Assembly: GCA_024699495.1 (NCBI GenBank)
Contig: JAILPK010000045.1
Span: 1 to 64,000, forward strand
Length of the DNA: 64,000 nt
Direction of reading: 5' to 3'
Origin: Bacteroidaceae bacterium
GTDB taxonomy: Bacteria > Bacteroidota > Bacteroidia > Bacteroidales > Bacteroidaceae
Shown here: positions 36,621 through 44,851 of the stretch, one piece after another
Layout: the number at the start of each line of letters is the position of its first letter
Numbering within the stretch: position 1 is the first letter of the stretch
Notes under the pieces: model-generated
Told to the model about the DNA's origin: nothing
Seen by the model: only the letters and a program-made list of their open reading frames with translations
The model's database searches: none
Position numbers and translations under genes: made by a program

Positions 36621-37178
36621 TTATTCTACTGTGAATGCGAGAAAGCGCACCGGTTGGTCGCCTATGGCCCGCATGCCGTGGGGCTGTGTGGAGTCGAAAT
36701 AGATGCTGTCTCCTTCTTCGAGAACTATTGTTTTACCGCCGATGAACAGCTCCATAGCCCCTTCGATGACCAGATTGAATTCCTGGCCGGGATGTGTGTT
36801 TTTGTAAATAGTGTGCGCGTTTGGTTTTGGCTCGACGGTTACGATGAATACCTCGGCCTTGCAGTCGGCGAATCCGCTTGTGAGGCTCTGGTATTTATAG
36901 GCTTTCGTGCGCTCTATACTTACTCCCTGTCCTTTGCGCACCACTGAGTAAGAGCGCATGTGCGGCTCTTCGTCGAAAATCAGTGCGTCGGCAGAAACTC
37001 CGTAATGGCGGGCTATTTTCATGAGGTTGCTGATGGTTATATCAACCTCTCCGCGTTCTATTTGTTCATATTTGTCCAGAGTGATGCCACAGATGTCAGC
37101 CACTTCCTGAGCCTCTATGTCGAGAGCATCGCGCAGGCCCTGCAGCCGTGCTCCTATCTGTTTGAGTTGGTCATTCAT
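36621..37178 (-). CDS. XRE-family regulator with C-terminal cupin domain
   Basis: A 185-residue transcription factor: helix-turn-helix of the Cro/XRE type at about 10-63 ('EVADICGITLDKYEQIERGE'), a linker, and a cupin sensor domain at about 105-185 ('HPGQEFNLVIEGAMELFIGG', 'GDSIYFDSTQPHGMRA'). Cupin ligands in this family are usually small molecules. It sits between argD and the acyl-CoA ligase gene and probably regulates that ligase or the operon. Confidence 0.88.
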   Translation of the reverse strand: MNDQLKQIGARLQGLRDALDIEAQEVADICGITLDKYEQIERGEVDITISNLMKIARHYGVSADALIFDEEPHMRSYSVVRKGQGVSIERTKAYKYQSLTSGFADCKAEVFIVTVEPKPNAHTIYKNTHPGQEFNLVIEGAMELFIGGKTIVLEEGDSIYFDSTQPHGMRAIGDQPVRFLAFTVE

Positions 37179-37197
37179 GAGGTGTTTGGGGATTTGG

Positions 37198-38325
37198 TTA
37201 TATTACTTTGTGCAGTTTCTCCAGGAACTCGTCTGCCTCTTCAATACTGAGGCAGAGGGGAGGCAGCAGACGCACGACGTCTGTGCCTGCGCATCCGGTG
37301 AAGACATGATGCTCGAAAAGCAGACTGTTGCGTATCTCCTTATACGGAGTACCCAACTGGATGCCAATCATAAGTCCGCGTCCCCGGATGTCCTTTATGT
37401 TGTCCGAGGAGAAGGCTTTCAGATTGTCTATCAGATGTTGGCCCACGACGGCGGCATTCTCTATCAGCCCCTCGCCCTCGATGACATCCAGCACTGCCAG
37501 CGCGGCGGCGCAGGCTAGGTGGTTGCCTCCGAAGGTGGTGCCCAGCCGGCCATAGACTGGCTCGAACTGCGGCGCGATGAGTACAGCGCCCATGGGGAAC
37601 CCGTTGGCGATGCCCTTGGCCACAGTGATGATATCCGGCCTGACGCTGAGATGCTGGTGGGCGAAGAATTTCCCGCTGCGGCCATATCCGCACTGGATTT
37701 CATCGCAGATGAGCACTGTCCCGTATTCATCGCATGCCTGTCGCAGGCCCTGCATAAATTCGGCGCTGGCCATCTGTATGCCCCCGACTCCTTGTATGCA
37801 TTCTATGATGCAGGCTGCCACATCTCCCTTCTTCAATTCTGAGCACCACGCCTCCAGATCATTCAGCGCGAGGAAGGTCACATGCCCGCTGTTGTTTATC
37901 GGAGCGGTGATTTTCGGGTTGTCTGTCACCTCCACTGCCAGTGATGTGCGTCCGTGGAAGGCCTTGGCTGCCGAGAGCACGCGGCTGCGCCCCGTGTGAA
38001 ACGAAGCCAGTTTGAGAGCGTTTTCGTTTGCTTCGGCGCCGCTGTTTATCAGAAACAGACTGTAGTCCTCGTATCCGCAGGCCTTGCCCAGGCGGTCGGC
38101 CAGCTGCTGCTGCAGACGGTTGACCACGGAATTGGAATAAAACCCGAGGTTTGCCACCTGTCTGCTTACAGCCTCTATGTAATGCGGGTGGGCATGCCCG
38201 ATGGAAATCACGGCGTGTCCGCCATAAAGGTCCAGGTATTCCGTCCCGTTCTCATCCCATACCCGGCATCCCTTGCCGCGCACTATATTTATGGGAAACA
38301 GCGGATATACGTCAAACAGTTTCAT
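37198..38325 (-). CDS. argD: Acylornithine aminotransferase
   Basis: A PLP-dependent class III aminotransferase of 375 residues that makes N-acylornithine from the semialdehyde. The PLP lysine is Lys237 in 'ITVAKGIANGFPMG', the PLP-nitrogen aspartate is Asp208 in 'LICDEIQCGYGR', and 'INSGAEANENALKLA' (93-107) binds phosphate. In this organism the substrate is probably succinylated, matching argF'. It lies 22 bases after ackA and 19 before the XRE gene. Confidence 0.88.
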   Translation of the reverse strand: MKLFDVYPLFPINIVRGKGCRVWDENGTEYLDLYGGHAVISIGHAHPHYIEAVSRQVANLGFYSNSVVNRLQQQLADRLGKACGYEDYSLFLINSGAEANENALKLASFHTGRSRVLSAAKAFHGRTSLAVEVTDNPKITAPINNSGHVTFLALNDLEAWCSELKKGDVAACIIECIQGVGGIQMASAEFMQGLRQACDEYGTVLICDEIQCGYGRSGKFFAHQHLSVRPDIITVAKGIANGFPMGAVLIAPQFEPVYGRLGTTFGGNHLACAAALAVLDVIEGEGLIENAAVVGQHLIDNLKAFSSDNIKDIRGRGLMIGIQLGTPYKEIRNSLLFEHHVFTGCAGTDVVRLLPPLCLSIEEADEFLEKLHKVI

Positions 38326-38347
38326 CAGTTTTTCCTTTCTTTTTTGC

Positions 38348-39544
38348 TTATCTTTTTACTATTGCGAGAGTGTCGAGGGCAATCATCAGCTCCTCGTCAG
38401 TGGGGATTACCACCACCTTTACCTTTGAGTCGTCAGCGCTTATTACTGCTTCTGTCGCGCGGCATGCGCGGTTGCGAGCATCATCAAGCTTGACTCCAAG
38501 GAACTCCAGACCCTTTGTGGCACCCTCACGAACCTCATATTGGTTCTCTCCGGCTCCGGCTGTGAAGAGTATGACGTCAACACCGCCCATGGCAGCTGCA
38601 TACGCTCCAATATATTTCTTTATGCGATAGCAATACATCTCTTTGGCCAGACGCGCACGCTCGTTCCCGTCGGCTATCCCGGCCAGGATGTCGCGGAAAT
38701 CACTGCTTAACCCGCTCACACCAGACAGACCGCTCTTCTTGTTCAGCAGGTCGGAGATGCCTTTGGTGTCGAGATTCAGTTTGTCCATCAGGAAGGTGAT
38801 GGCTCCGGCATCTATGTCTCCCGAGCGGGTGCCCATCATCAGGCCCTCCAGCGGGGTCAGTCCCATGGAGGTGTCCACGCTTCGTCCGTCCTTCACGGCA
38901 GTGATGCTTCCGCCGTTTCCGATATGGCAGGTGATGAGGCGCAGCCCTTCAGCCTTTATCCCGAGGAATTCGCATACCCGCTGTGACACATAGCGGTGGC
39001 TGGTGCCGTGGAATCCGTAGCGGCGCACCCCGTGTTCCTTGTATAATTCATAGGGCAGAGCATACATATATGCGTAGTCGGGCATTGTCTGGTGAAACGC
39101 GGTGTCAAAGACCCCCACCTGCGGTGTGTCGGGCAATATGGCCTTCACCGCATTCACCCCCTTGATATTCGCGGGGTTGTGCAGCGGAGCCAGGTCGTTG
39201 CATGCTGCAAACTGCTCCATCACCTCGGGTGTGAGCAGCACGCTCTCGGAGAAGCGCTCCCCTCCGTGGACCATCCGGTGGCCGACGGCATCCAGTTCTT
39301 TCAGACTGGACATCACTGCATAATCGCCCTCTGTCAGCACCTTGAATATCAGTTCCACTCCGGCCGTGTGTTCTGGCACCGGGGCGTCAATTTGCACTTT
39401 CTTCCCGTTGTATTTCAGTTTGATGAACGAGTCAGGCAGACCTATCTTTTCTATTCCGCCGCTGGTGACTACGCTCTTGTCATTCATATCGTAGAGCGCA
39501 TATTTAATGCTACTGCTACCGCAATTCAATACTAATATTTTCAT
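38348..39544 (-). CDS. ackA: Acetate kinase
   Basis: Interconverts acetyl phosphate plus ADP with acetate plus ATP. The 398-residue protein has 'LNCGSSSIKYALYD' at the N-terminus, 'GHRMVHGGERF', 'GVFDTAFHQTMPDYA', 'YGFHGTSHRYVS' and 'FTAGAGENQYEVRE'. It forms the fermentative pair with pta, which lies 223 bases upstream behind a repeat tract. It is the first gene of the long run down to the acetylesterase. Confidence 0.97.
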   Translation of the reverse strand: MKILVLNCGSSSIKYALYDMNDKSVVTSGGIEKIGLPDSFIKLKYNGKKVQIDAPVPEHTAGVELIFKVLTEGDYAVMSSLKELDAVGHRMVHGGERFSESVLLTPEVMEQFAACNDLAPLHNPANIKGVNAVKAILPDTPQVGVFDTAFHQTMPDYAYMYALPYELYKEHGVRRYGFHGTSHRYVSQRVCEFLGIKAEGLRLITCHIGNGGSITAVKDGRSVDTSMGLTPLEGLMMGTRSGDIDAGAITFLMDKLNLDTKGISDLLNKKSGLSGVSGLSSDFRDILAGIADGNERARLAKEMYCYRIKKYIGAYAAAMGGVDVILFTAGAGENQYEVREGATKGLEFLGVKLDDARNRACRATEAVISADDSKVKVVVIPTDEELMIALDTLAIVKR

Positions 39545-39767
39545 TATTAAAAATTATTTTAGTTGACAAGTAAACAAGTTGACAAGTTGTTAATAGGTTA
39601 TGAGTTATGAGTTAAGTTGACTTGTTGCCCCATACTCAAAAACTTAAGAACTTAAATCTTACATCCCTTAAACTTCTTGAACCTGCGGCCTTGGCCGCCC
39701 TCACCTCACCCTCAAAGCTATCAACTTGTTTACTTGTCAACTTGTCAACTAGTTTAAACTCAAAAAC
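39545..39767. repeat. GTTGACAA-type repeat tract between pta and ackA
   Basis: GTTGACAAG and its reverse complement CTTGTCAAC recur at both ends (about 39560-39590 and 39722-39757), so the tract is roughly an inverted arrangement. Between them lie TTATGAGTTA and CTTAAGAACTTAAA units. There is no gene. The tract separates two genes usually cotranscribed. Confidence 0.75.
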
Positions 39768-40775
39768 TTACTTGTCTCCTTGCGCTTGACACGCAGTGAT
39801 GGCAATCATCTTGTAAATGTCATCCACAGAGCAGCCGCGGCTCAGGTCGTTCACGGGGCGTGCGATGCCCTGCAGAATCGGGCCAATGGCGTCGGCATGA
39901 CCGAGACGCTCCACCAACTTGTATGCTATGTTGCCCACCTCAAGACAGGGGAATACCAGAACATTAGCCTTGCCGGCGATGGCGCTGTCCGGGGCTTTCT
40001 TGGAGCCTACTGCCGGCACCAAGGCAGCGTCGGCCTGCAACTCTCCGTCCACTTTCAGTGAGGGGTCCAGTTCTTTGGCCATCCGGGTGGCTTCAACCAC
40101 CTTGTCCACCACTTCGTGCTTGGCGCTCCCCTTAGTGGAGAATGAGAGCATCGCCACCCGAGGGTCGGCAAATCCGGCCACGCTACGTGCCGTCTGGGCG
40201 GTGCATACAGCTATCTGTGCGAGCTGTGAAGCATCCGGCATGGGGGTTACTGCCACGTCGCCCACTACGAGCACGCCGTCTTCTCCGTATTCGGGCGCGT
40301 TCGTAATCATCAGCATTGCGCCGCTCACGCAAGTGATGCCGGGAGCACATTTGATAATCTGAAGAGCGGGCCGCAGGGTGTCGCCTGTGGTGGAGAGGGC
40401 GCCGCTTATCTGTCCGTCAGCATCGCCGTTTTTTATAATGAGGCATCCGTAATATAGCGGGTCGAGCACCTTCTCGCGTGCCTGTTCCAGAGTCATACCC
40501 TTGCTCTTACGCAATTCGTAGAGCAGCTCTGCGTAAGACTCGCGCCGTTCTGAGGTAGCCGGGTCGATGAGAGTAGCCTTGTCTATGTTCTTGAGGCCGA
40601 GGCGCTCTGCCAAAGCGTGGATTTCGTCAATGTTTCCGAGTAGGATGATGTCTGCAAGACCGTCGGCCAGAGCCCTGTCGGCGGCCGTCAGCGTGCGCTC
40701 TTCAGTGGCTTCGGGCAGAACGATGCGCTGGCGGTTAGCCTTGGCGCGTTCGATGATTTGATTGATGATAGACAT
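39768..40775 (-). CDS. pta: Phosphate acetyltransferase (short form)
   Basis: Converts acetyl-CoA and phosphate to acetyl phosphate. At 335 residues it has only the catalytic PTA_PTB domain and lacks the long N-terminal regulatory part of the enterobacterial enzyme. Typical segments are '[13 protein letters not shown]', '[20 protein letters not shown]' region, '[21 protein letters not shown]' region and '[15 protein letters not shown]'. A -7-like TATTTTTG lies at 40829-40836 on the minus strand. Confidence 0.95.
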   Translation of the reverse strand: MSIINQIIERAKANRQRIVLPEATEERTLTAADRALADGLADIILLGNIDEIHALAERLGLKNIDKATLIDPATSERRESYAELLYELRKSKGMTLEQAREKVLDPLYYGCLIIKNGDADGQISGALSTTGDTLRPALQIIKCAPGITCVSGAMLMITNAPEYGEDGVLVVGDVAVTPMPDASQLAQIAVCTAQTARSVAGFADPRVAMLSFSTKGSAKHEVVDKVVEATRMAKELDPSLKVDGELQADAALVPAVGSKKAPDSAIAGKANVLVFPCLEVGNIAYKLVERLGHADAIGPILQGIARPVNDLSRGCSVDDIYKMIAITACQAQGDK

Positions 40776-41117
40776 AATTTATTATGTTTTTAGTTACTGA
40801 TTATCACATTGGTGAAGCAAATCGTGTGCAAAAATACATTAAAAATATGGGAAACAGACAGCTAAAACGCCTTTTTTGATTTGTTGTCCCCGCTTTTAAC
40901 ATTTATTTTTTTAGTTGACGAGTTGTTTCTTGATTTGACAAGTAAACGAGTAGAGAGACTTTAATCTTAATGTTAACCCTAACGCTAACAAAAAACTTGT
41001 TGAATAGTTGACCCTAAAACGGCAGATCCGTTTAAAGCTTAGCTTAGACCTTAGACCGGCGAAGCCGCTCCCCGGCAGCCGGCCAATAGGTAGCCCAAAA
41101 TTACTTATATTTAGGTA
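40776..41117. repeat. Gene-free stretch with GTTGAC and TTAGAC repeats
   Basis: It holds the pta upstream region (-7-like TATTTTTG at 40829-40836, minus strand) and then GTTGACGAGTTG and GACAAGTAAACGAG units (about 40913-40955). An AAAACGGCAGATCC motif (about 41012) is shared with 23691. It continues to the promoter at 41118. Confidence 0.65.
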
Positions 41118-41148
41118 TTGCGTGATTCAGATTTCTGCCTTACCTTTG
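41118..41148 (+). promoter_or_regulatory. Promoter of the structured small RNA
   Basis: TTG at 41118-41120, a 20-base spacer and TACCTTTG at 41141-41148 match the Bacteroidetes consensus. The next long gene begins beyond a second promoter, so this one drives a short transcript. Confidence 0.75.
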
Positions 41149-41153
41149 CAGCG

Positions 41154-41285
41154 CAAACAAAGATTAAAAGGGGAAAGAACTATTATGTTTAAGTGTTCAT
41201 AGATTTAAAAATTAGCTACTTCAGAAAATTAGTTCTTTTTAAGAAGATGGCTGGTCGGTGACGATCGGCCATCTCCATTTTATAT
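41154..41285 (+). ncRNA. Candidate structured small RNA or leader with micro-ORF
   Basis: Predicted transcript of about 130 bases. A Shine-Dalgarno-like AAAAGGGGAAAG (41167-41178) precedes a five-codon ORF (41185-41202, MFKCS-stop). Nine bases overlapping that site, AAAGAACTA (41174-41182), pair perfectly with TAGTTCTTT (41230-41238). The 3' end is a 13-pair hairpin (41245-41257 with 41262-41274) closed by a GTGA (GNRA) tetraloop, followed by a T-rich stretch. These elements together suggest a small regulatory RNA or attenuated leader; no known family was recognised. Confidence 0.6.
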
Positions 41286-41418
41286 TGCCCCACTTAAAAA
41301 AACTCTCGGACCGCACTTCGGTCTCTGCACCATGCCAGCGAAAAATAGTCTAAAGACCTTATCCCAAGGGTGCCCGAATTGGTAATTATCAGCAATTTAG
41401 TAAAAAATGGAAGCATTA

Positions 41419-41451
41419 TTTGCAAATGTGCCGTGATTTTACTTACCTTTG
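41419..41451 (+). promoter_or_regulatory. Promoter of the AraC-type regulator gene
   Basis: TTTG at 41419-41422, a 21-base spacer and TACCTTTG at 41444-41451. It lies about 30 bases before the chosen ATG and rules out starts further upstream. Confidence 0.8.
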
Positions 41452-41479
41452 CTTCGGCGCAATTATAAAAACATTTCCA

Positions 41480-42559
41480 ATGGTCCAGCAAATAGTGGTT
41501 CAAAACATCCTATTTTATATACTTTTTGGTGGCGTTACCACCTTGTCTGTGGTCGCCTGCTGTTATCTTCTGTTCAGAAAGGGAAATGCTTTCTCACAGA
41601 AAATCAACCCTCCCATCAGGCCAAGATATTTCACAGCCGCATTTTTCGCTTCGATTGCAACGAGCCATCTGTGGTGGTTCTTGTTTCGCTTCGCCCAACC
41701 AGGCAGCATAACGCCCCATAGCGGTCTTATATGCATGTCCTTCGATGCCATAGTGGTGATGCCAGCGCTCCTGTGCACTTTGCTCGCCATGCTTCAAGAC
41801 CGCAAACGCTCACTTGGGAAAGTTGCCATAGTGGTAGTCATCGGTTTGATTGACCTGGTTATCTACGACGTTACAGAGAATAAATACTCCACGGCCTGCA
41901 TAGCGGTTTACATAATCCTTATGCTCGCCATTCTGTTCATTATAACAAAGGCTCTGAGACAATATGGGCAATGGCTGCGCGAGAATCATGCGGATCTTGA
42001 GAATAAGGAGGTATGGCAGACGTTTGTGGTGATTGGCGTGGTGATAATCGTCGCGCTGGTCTATGCCTTCTCCAGTGGCAGTCTGCTCAGCGAGACGCTC
42101 ATCGAAGTGGCCGACATCCTGCTCACAGTCATCCTACTGTGGCGTGTGGAAACATTGGAAGACCTCGAAGAAAATGATGTTGTTGAGGATATCATTGATG
42201 AAGAAGAAGACGCCTATCTGTTCGAAAGAATAGAGGCAAGTTTAAAGAAAAACTGCGTAGATAGTCATTTCTATCTGCATCATGACGCATCACTCACCCA
42301 GTTGGCCCGTAAGATGAAGACCAACACCACCTATCTCAGTCATCATTTCGCGAAGCAGGGCCTTAACTACAATTCTTATATCAATGGACTGAGAATAGCG
42401 CATTTCGAGCGGCTATACAATCAGGCTATCAGAGACAGGCGTGGTGCCACGGCCACCGAACTGGCTAAGCAGAGCGGCTTCAGCAGTTATAGCACATTCA
42501 GCACTGCCTTCAAAATGATAAAGCATCAGACGGTGGCAGAGTGGATGCACAGACATTAG
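41480..42559 (+). CDS. Membrane-bound AraC-family regulator
   Basis: A 359-residue protein with about six or seven membrane helices in the first 230 residues and a C-terminal AraC-type DNA-binding domain (about 255-359). The domain has two helix-turn-helix units: 'LTQLARKMKTNTTYLSHHFA' and 'ATELAKQSGFSSYSTFSTAFK'. The acidic linker 'LEENDVVEDIIDEEED' separates them. The ATG at 41480 is chosen because a consensus promoter lies just upstream. Such proteins may sense a membrane or extracytoplasmic signal; the target is unknown. Confidence 0.85.
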   Translation: MVQQIVVQNILFYILFGGVTTLSVVACCYLLFRKGNAFSQKINPPIRPRYFTAAFFASIATSHLWWFLFRFAQPGSITPHSGLICMSFDAIVVMPALLCTLLAMLQDRKRSLGKVAIVVVIGLIDLVIYDVTENKYSTACIAVYIILMLAILFIITKALRQYGQWLRENHADLENKEVWQTFVVIGVVIIVALVYAFSSGSLLSETLIEVADILLTVILLWRVETLEDLEENDVVEDIIDEEEDAYLFERIEASLKKNCVDSHFYLHHDASLTQLARKMKTNTTYLSHHFAKQGLNYNSYINGLRIAHFERLYNQAIRDRRGATATELAKQSGFSSYSTFSTAFKMIKHQTVAEWMHRH

Positions 42560-42778
42560 TTGACGTGTTAGTTATTCAGACTCCTGGCTTCAGCCCCCTT
42601 GTCATTAGCGTCTTCTGCTTCGGTCAGACTTGCATCTGCCCTTGCACAAGTCGATGACTGCACCTCAAGTCTTCTTCAGAAACACTCAGTTTCCGCATAG
42701 TCTCGACCTCAGACTTCAGACCTCAGATTTTAGGCTTCGGGCTCTCCCCCCCCAGCAGCTGCCTATTGAGGTAATTTT
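42560..42778. repeat. Copy of the dispersed hairpin repeat
   Basis: Bases 42593-42730 match the window-start element: CCCCCTTGTCATTAGCG, TTCTGCT, ACAAGTCGATGACTGCACC, CTCAAG, then a hairpin GAAAC-ACTCA-GTTTC and CTCGACCTCAGAC units. It lies between the convergent araC-type gene and lpxH. A C8 tract follows near 42747. Confidence 0.8.
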
Positions 42779-43546
42779 TTATGGTTGGGTGTCTCCCTCG
42801 ATATAATTTTCCATCCAGAGTTGTTCTCCATCGAAAACGGCAAAGGTGAATTTGGAGATCCAGTCACCAAGAATGATGAGGCGTGTAGAGCGTGACAATA
42901 TTAGTTCGAGCTCGATATGCCGGTGTCCGAACAGGAAATAGTTAACGTTAGGGTGCGAGGTAAGATAGTTCTTTGCAAAGAGGACGAGCTCTTCTTTATC
43001 CTCTCCCTGATATGGCGGTTCGCCGCCTTGCCGCTCGTGCTTTATCCGGCTTTTGGCCGCCCATTTGAGGCCGAAATCTAAGCCCCATCGCGGATGGATT
43101 GCGGAGAAGAGTATCTGGCAGAAGCGGTTGTGGAATATGCTTTGGATGAAGCGGAAGGATGCTTTCTCTTTTCCCAGACCGTCGCCATGCGCAAGGAAAA
43201 ACACCTTGTCTGCCAACTCTATGGTGAGGGGTTCGCGGTGCATTATAACTCCGCACTCCTGTTCCAGATAGGAGTAGCTCCAGATGTCGTGGTTGCCGGT
43301 GAAGTAATGTACTTCGACCCCGAGGTCGGTCAGTTCGCTCAACTTTCCAAGGAAACGTGTGTAGCCGCGCGGGACAACTGTGGTATATTCATACCAGAAG
43401 TCGAACATGTCGCCGAGCATATATAGGGCTCCAGCTTTTTCTTTTATACTGTCGAGAAAGCGAACGAGCCGTCGTTCTTGGGTGCGTCCGTGAGCGATAG
43501 CACGGCTGCCGAGATGCGCATCTGCGATGAAATAGATTGGCTTCAT
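42779..43546 (-). CDS. lpxH: UDP-2,3-diacylglucosamine diphosphatase
   Basis: A metallophosphoesterase that makes lipid X in lipid A synthesis. The ATG at 43546 gives 255 residues, with the metal-binding motif DAHLGS (9-14) near the N-terminus as in relatives. Other metal and catalytic motifs are 'GDMFDFW', 'TGNHDIW', 'AHGDGLG' and 'FGHRHIE'. LpxH is the best fit by motif spacing, though other calcineurin-like phosphatases exist. Acts at the inner face of the inner membrane. Confidence 0.88.
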   Translation of the reverse strand: MKPIYFIADAHLGSRAIAHGRTQERRLVRFLDSIKEKAGALYMLGDMFDFWYEYTTVVPRGYTRFLGKLSELTDLGVEVHYFTGNHDIWSYSYLEQECGVIMHREPLTIELADKVFFLAHGDGLGKEKASFRFIQSIFHNRFCQILFSAIHPRWGLDFGLKWAAKSRIKHERQGGEPPYQGEDKEELVLFAKNYLTSHPNVNYFLFGHRHIELELILSRSTRLIILGDWISKFTFAVFDGEQLWMENYIEGDTQP

Positions 43547-43592
43547 GAGGGGAAAAGAACTTTTTTGATTATATAGGTTGGAGGTGATTGAA

Positions 43593-43613
43593 TTAGTCGG
43601 CAAAACCGACTAA
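43593..43613. terminator. Perfect inverted repeat between DUF59 gene and lpxH
   Basis: TTAGTCGG-CAAAA-CCGACTAA is a perfect 8-base inverted repeat with a 5-base loop. It lies downstream of the DUF59 gene and upstream of lpxH (both minus). There is no strong T-run, so it could be a weak terminator or a regulatory hairpin. Confidence 0.4.
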
Positions 43614-43718
43614 CACAATAACGCGGGTGGGGCAGGGTTTCGGCTTCCAAGTTTTCGGTTCTTGGTTTTCCGGATTTCAGGTTCCATGTTTATGGCTCTT
43701 GGCCGCCTGAATTATGGC

Positions 43719-44030
43719 TTATAGCCCAAGTTCGTCTCGTGCCTCTTCGGACATCATTTCTTTAGTCCATTCGGGCTCGAAGACGAGATTCACGTTGACT
43801 TCTTTGAGCCCGTCAATCGTGAGGAGTTTTTGGCGCACGTCCTCCATTATGAAGTCGGCGGCTGGGCAGTTGGGCGCGGTGAGCGTCATGTCCACGTCGA
43901 GTGTGCTGCCGTCGTTGCCCACTTCGATGCGGTATATCAGTCCGAGGTCGTAGATGTTGACAGGAATCTCAGGGTCGAATACCGTTCGGAGCAAGTCGAT
44001 TACTTTTTCCTCTATGTTGAGAGTTTCCAT
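43719..44030 (-). CDS. DUF59/MIP18 family Fe-S assembly factor
   Basis: A 103-residue MIP18-like protein related to SufT/PaaD. It contains 'VFDPEIPVNIYDLGLIYRIEV' region (about 16-36) and 'LTAPNCPAADFI' (about 51-62) with the conserved cysteine. Such proteins help deliver iron-sulfur clusters. No suf genes are adjacent; it lies downstream of radC with a 48-base gap. Confidence 0.85.
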   Translation of the reverse strand: METLNIEEKVIDLLRTVFDPEIPVNIYDLGLIYRIEVGNDGSTLDVDMTLTAPNCPAADFIMEDVRQKLLTIDGLKEVNVNLVFEPEWTKEMMSEEARDELGL

Positions 44031-44078
44031 ATTCTTGTTTATAGCTGTAGTTTGTATGATGTTAGGTGAGGCGGCGTG

Positions 44079-44759
44079 TTATATCTTGCCCTGCTCTTTG
44101 TAACTGTAGTAGTTTGTGTCTGTGATGATTATGTGGTCGAGCAGTCGCAATTGCATCAGTTTGCATGCCCGGTTCAGACGGTCGGTGAGCTGGTCGTCGG
44201 CCATGCTGGGTTTCAGGCTCCCGCTGGGATGGTTGTGTGTTATTGCCAGGGTGGTTGCTCCGCGTTGCAGTGCTTCCCTGAGGATTATACGCACGTCAAC
44301 AGACGTCTCGTTGATGCCACCTCGTCCCACGAGATATGGGTGCCCGATGATGCTGCAGTCCTGTCGCATATAGATGGCGTAGCTCTCTTCGTGGTCTATG
44401 TCTCCGATCTTTGCGCTCATGAGTTGGAATATGTCCATCCCAGATTTTATGAATCTCTTCTCGCGTGCCTCTTCCACCATACGCCGTTTGGCCAGTTCGC
44501 TTGCTGCGATGATGCTTATTGCCTTGGCCTCCCCGATGCCTTTGTATGCCATCAGTTCGTGGATGTTCATACGTCCGAGTTCGCGCAGACTGCCGTCGTG
44601 ATCTGCCAATATGCGCTGCATCAGTTCTACGGCGCTCTCTCCCTGTGAGCCGCTGCCAACAAGTATTGCGAGCAGTTCTGCGGGCGATAGCACTGAAGGT
44701 CCGTGTTGCATGAGTTTTTCGCGCGGGCGGTCCTCGTCAGATTGTTCTTTCAGTTTCAA
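44079..44759 (-). CDS. radC: RadC family JAB1/MPN metallo-domain protein
   Basis: A 226-residue protein. An N-terminal helix-hairpin-helix region (about 1-100, 'LMAYKGIGEAKAISIIAASELAKR' region) is followed by the JAB/MPN zinc domain with 'THNHPSGSLKPSMADDQLTD' (His-x-His and Asp ligands). Despite the name, a DNA-repair role is not established. Length is normal. Confidence 0.92.
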   Translation of the reverse strand: MKLKEQSDEDRPREKLMQHGPSVLSPAELLAILVGSGSQGESAVELMQRILADHDGSLRELGRMNIHELMAYKGIGEAKAISIIAASELAKRRMVEEAREKRFIKSGMDIFQLMSAKIGDIDHEESYAIYMRQDCSIIGHPYLVGRGGINETSVDVRIILREALQRGATTLAITHNHPSGSLKPSMADDQLTDRLNRACKLMQLRLLDHIIITDTNYYSYKEQGKI

Positions 44760-44851
44760 ATCTGTTTAATTTTAAGGGTTAGCGGTTGCAGAGGTAAACG
44801 GACGGGGCTTTTTTTGTAGCAGCAGTTATTGGCTTGTGCAACTTGTGGCAT

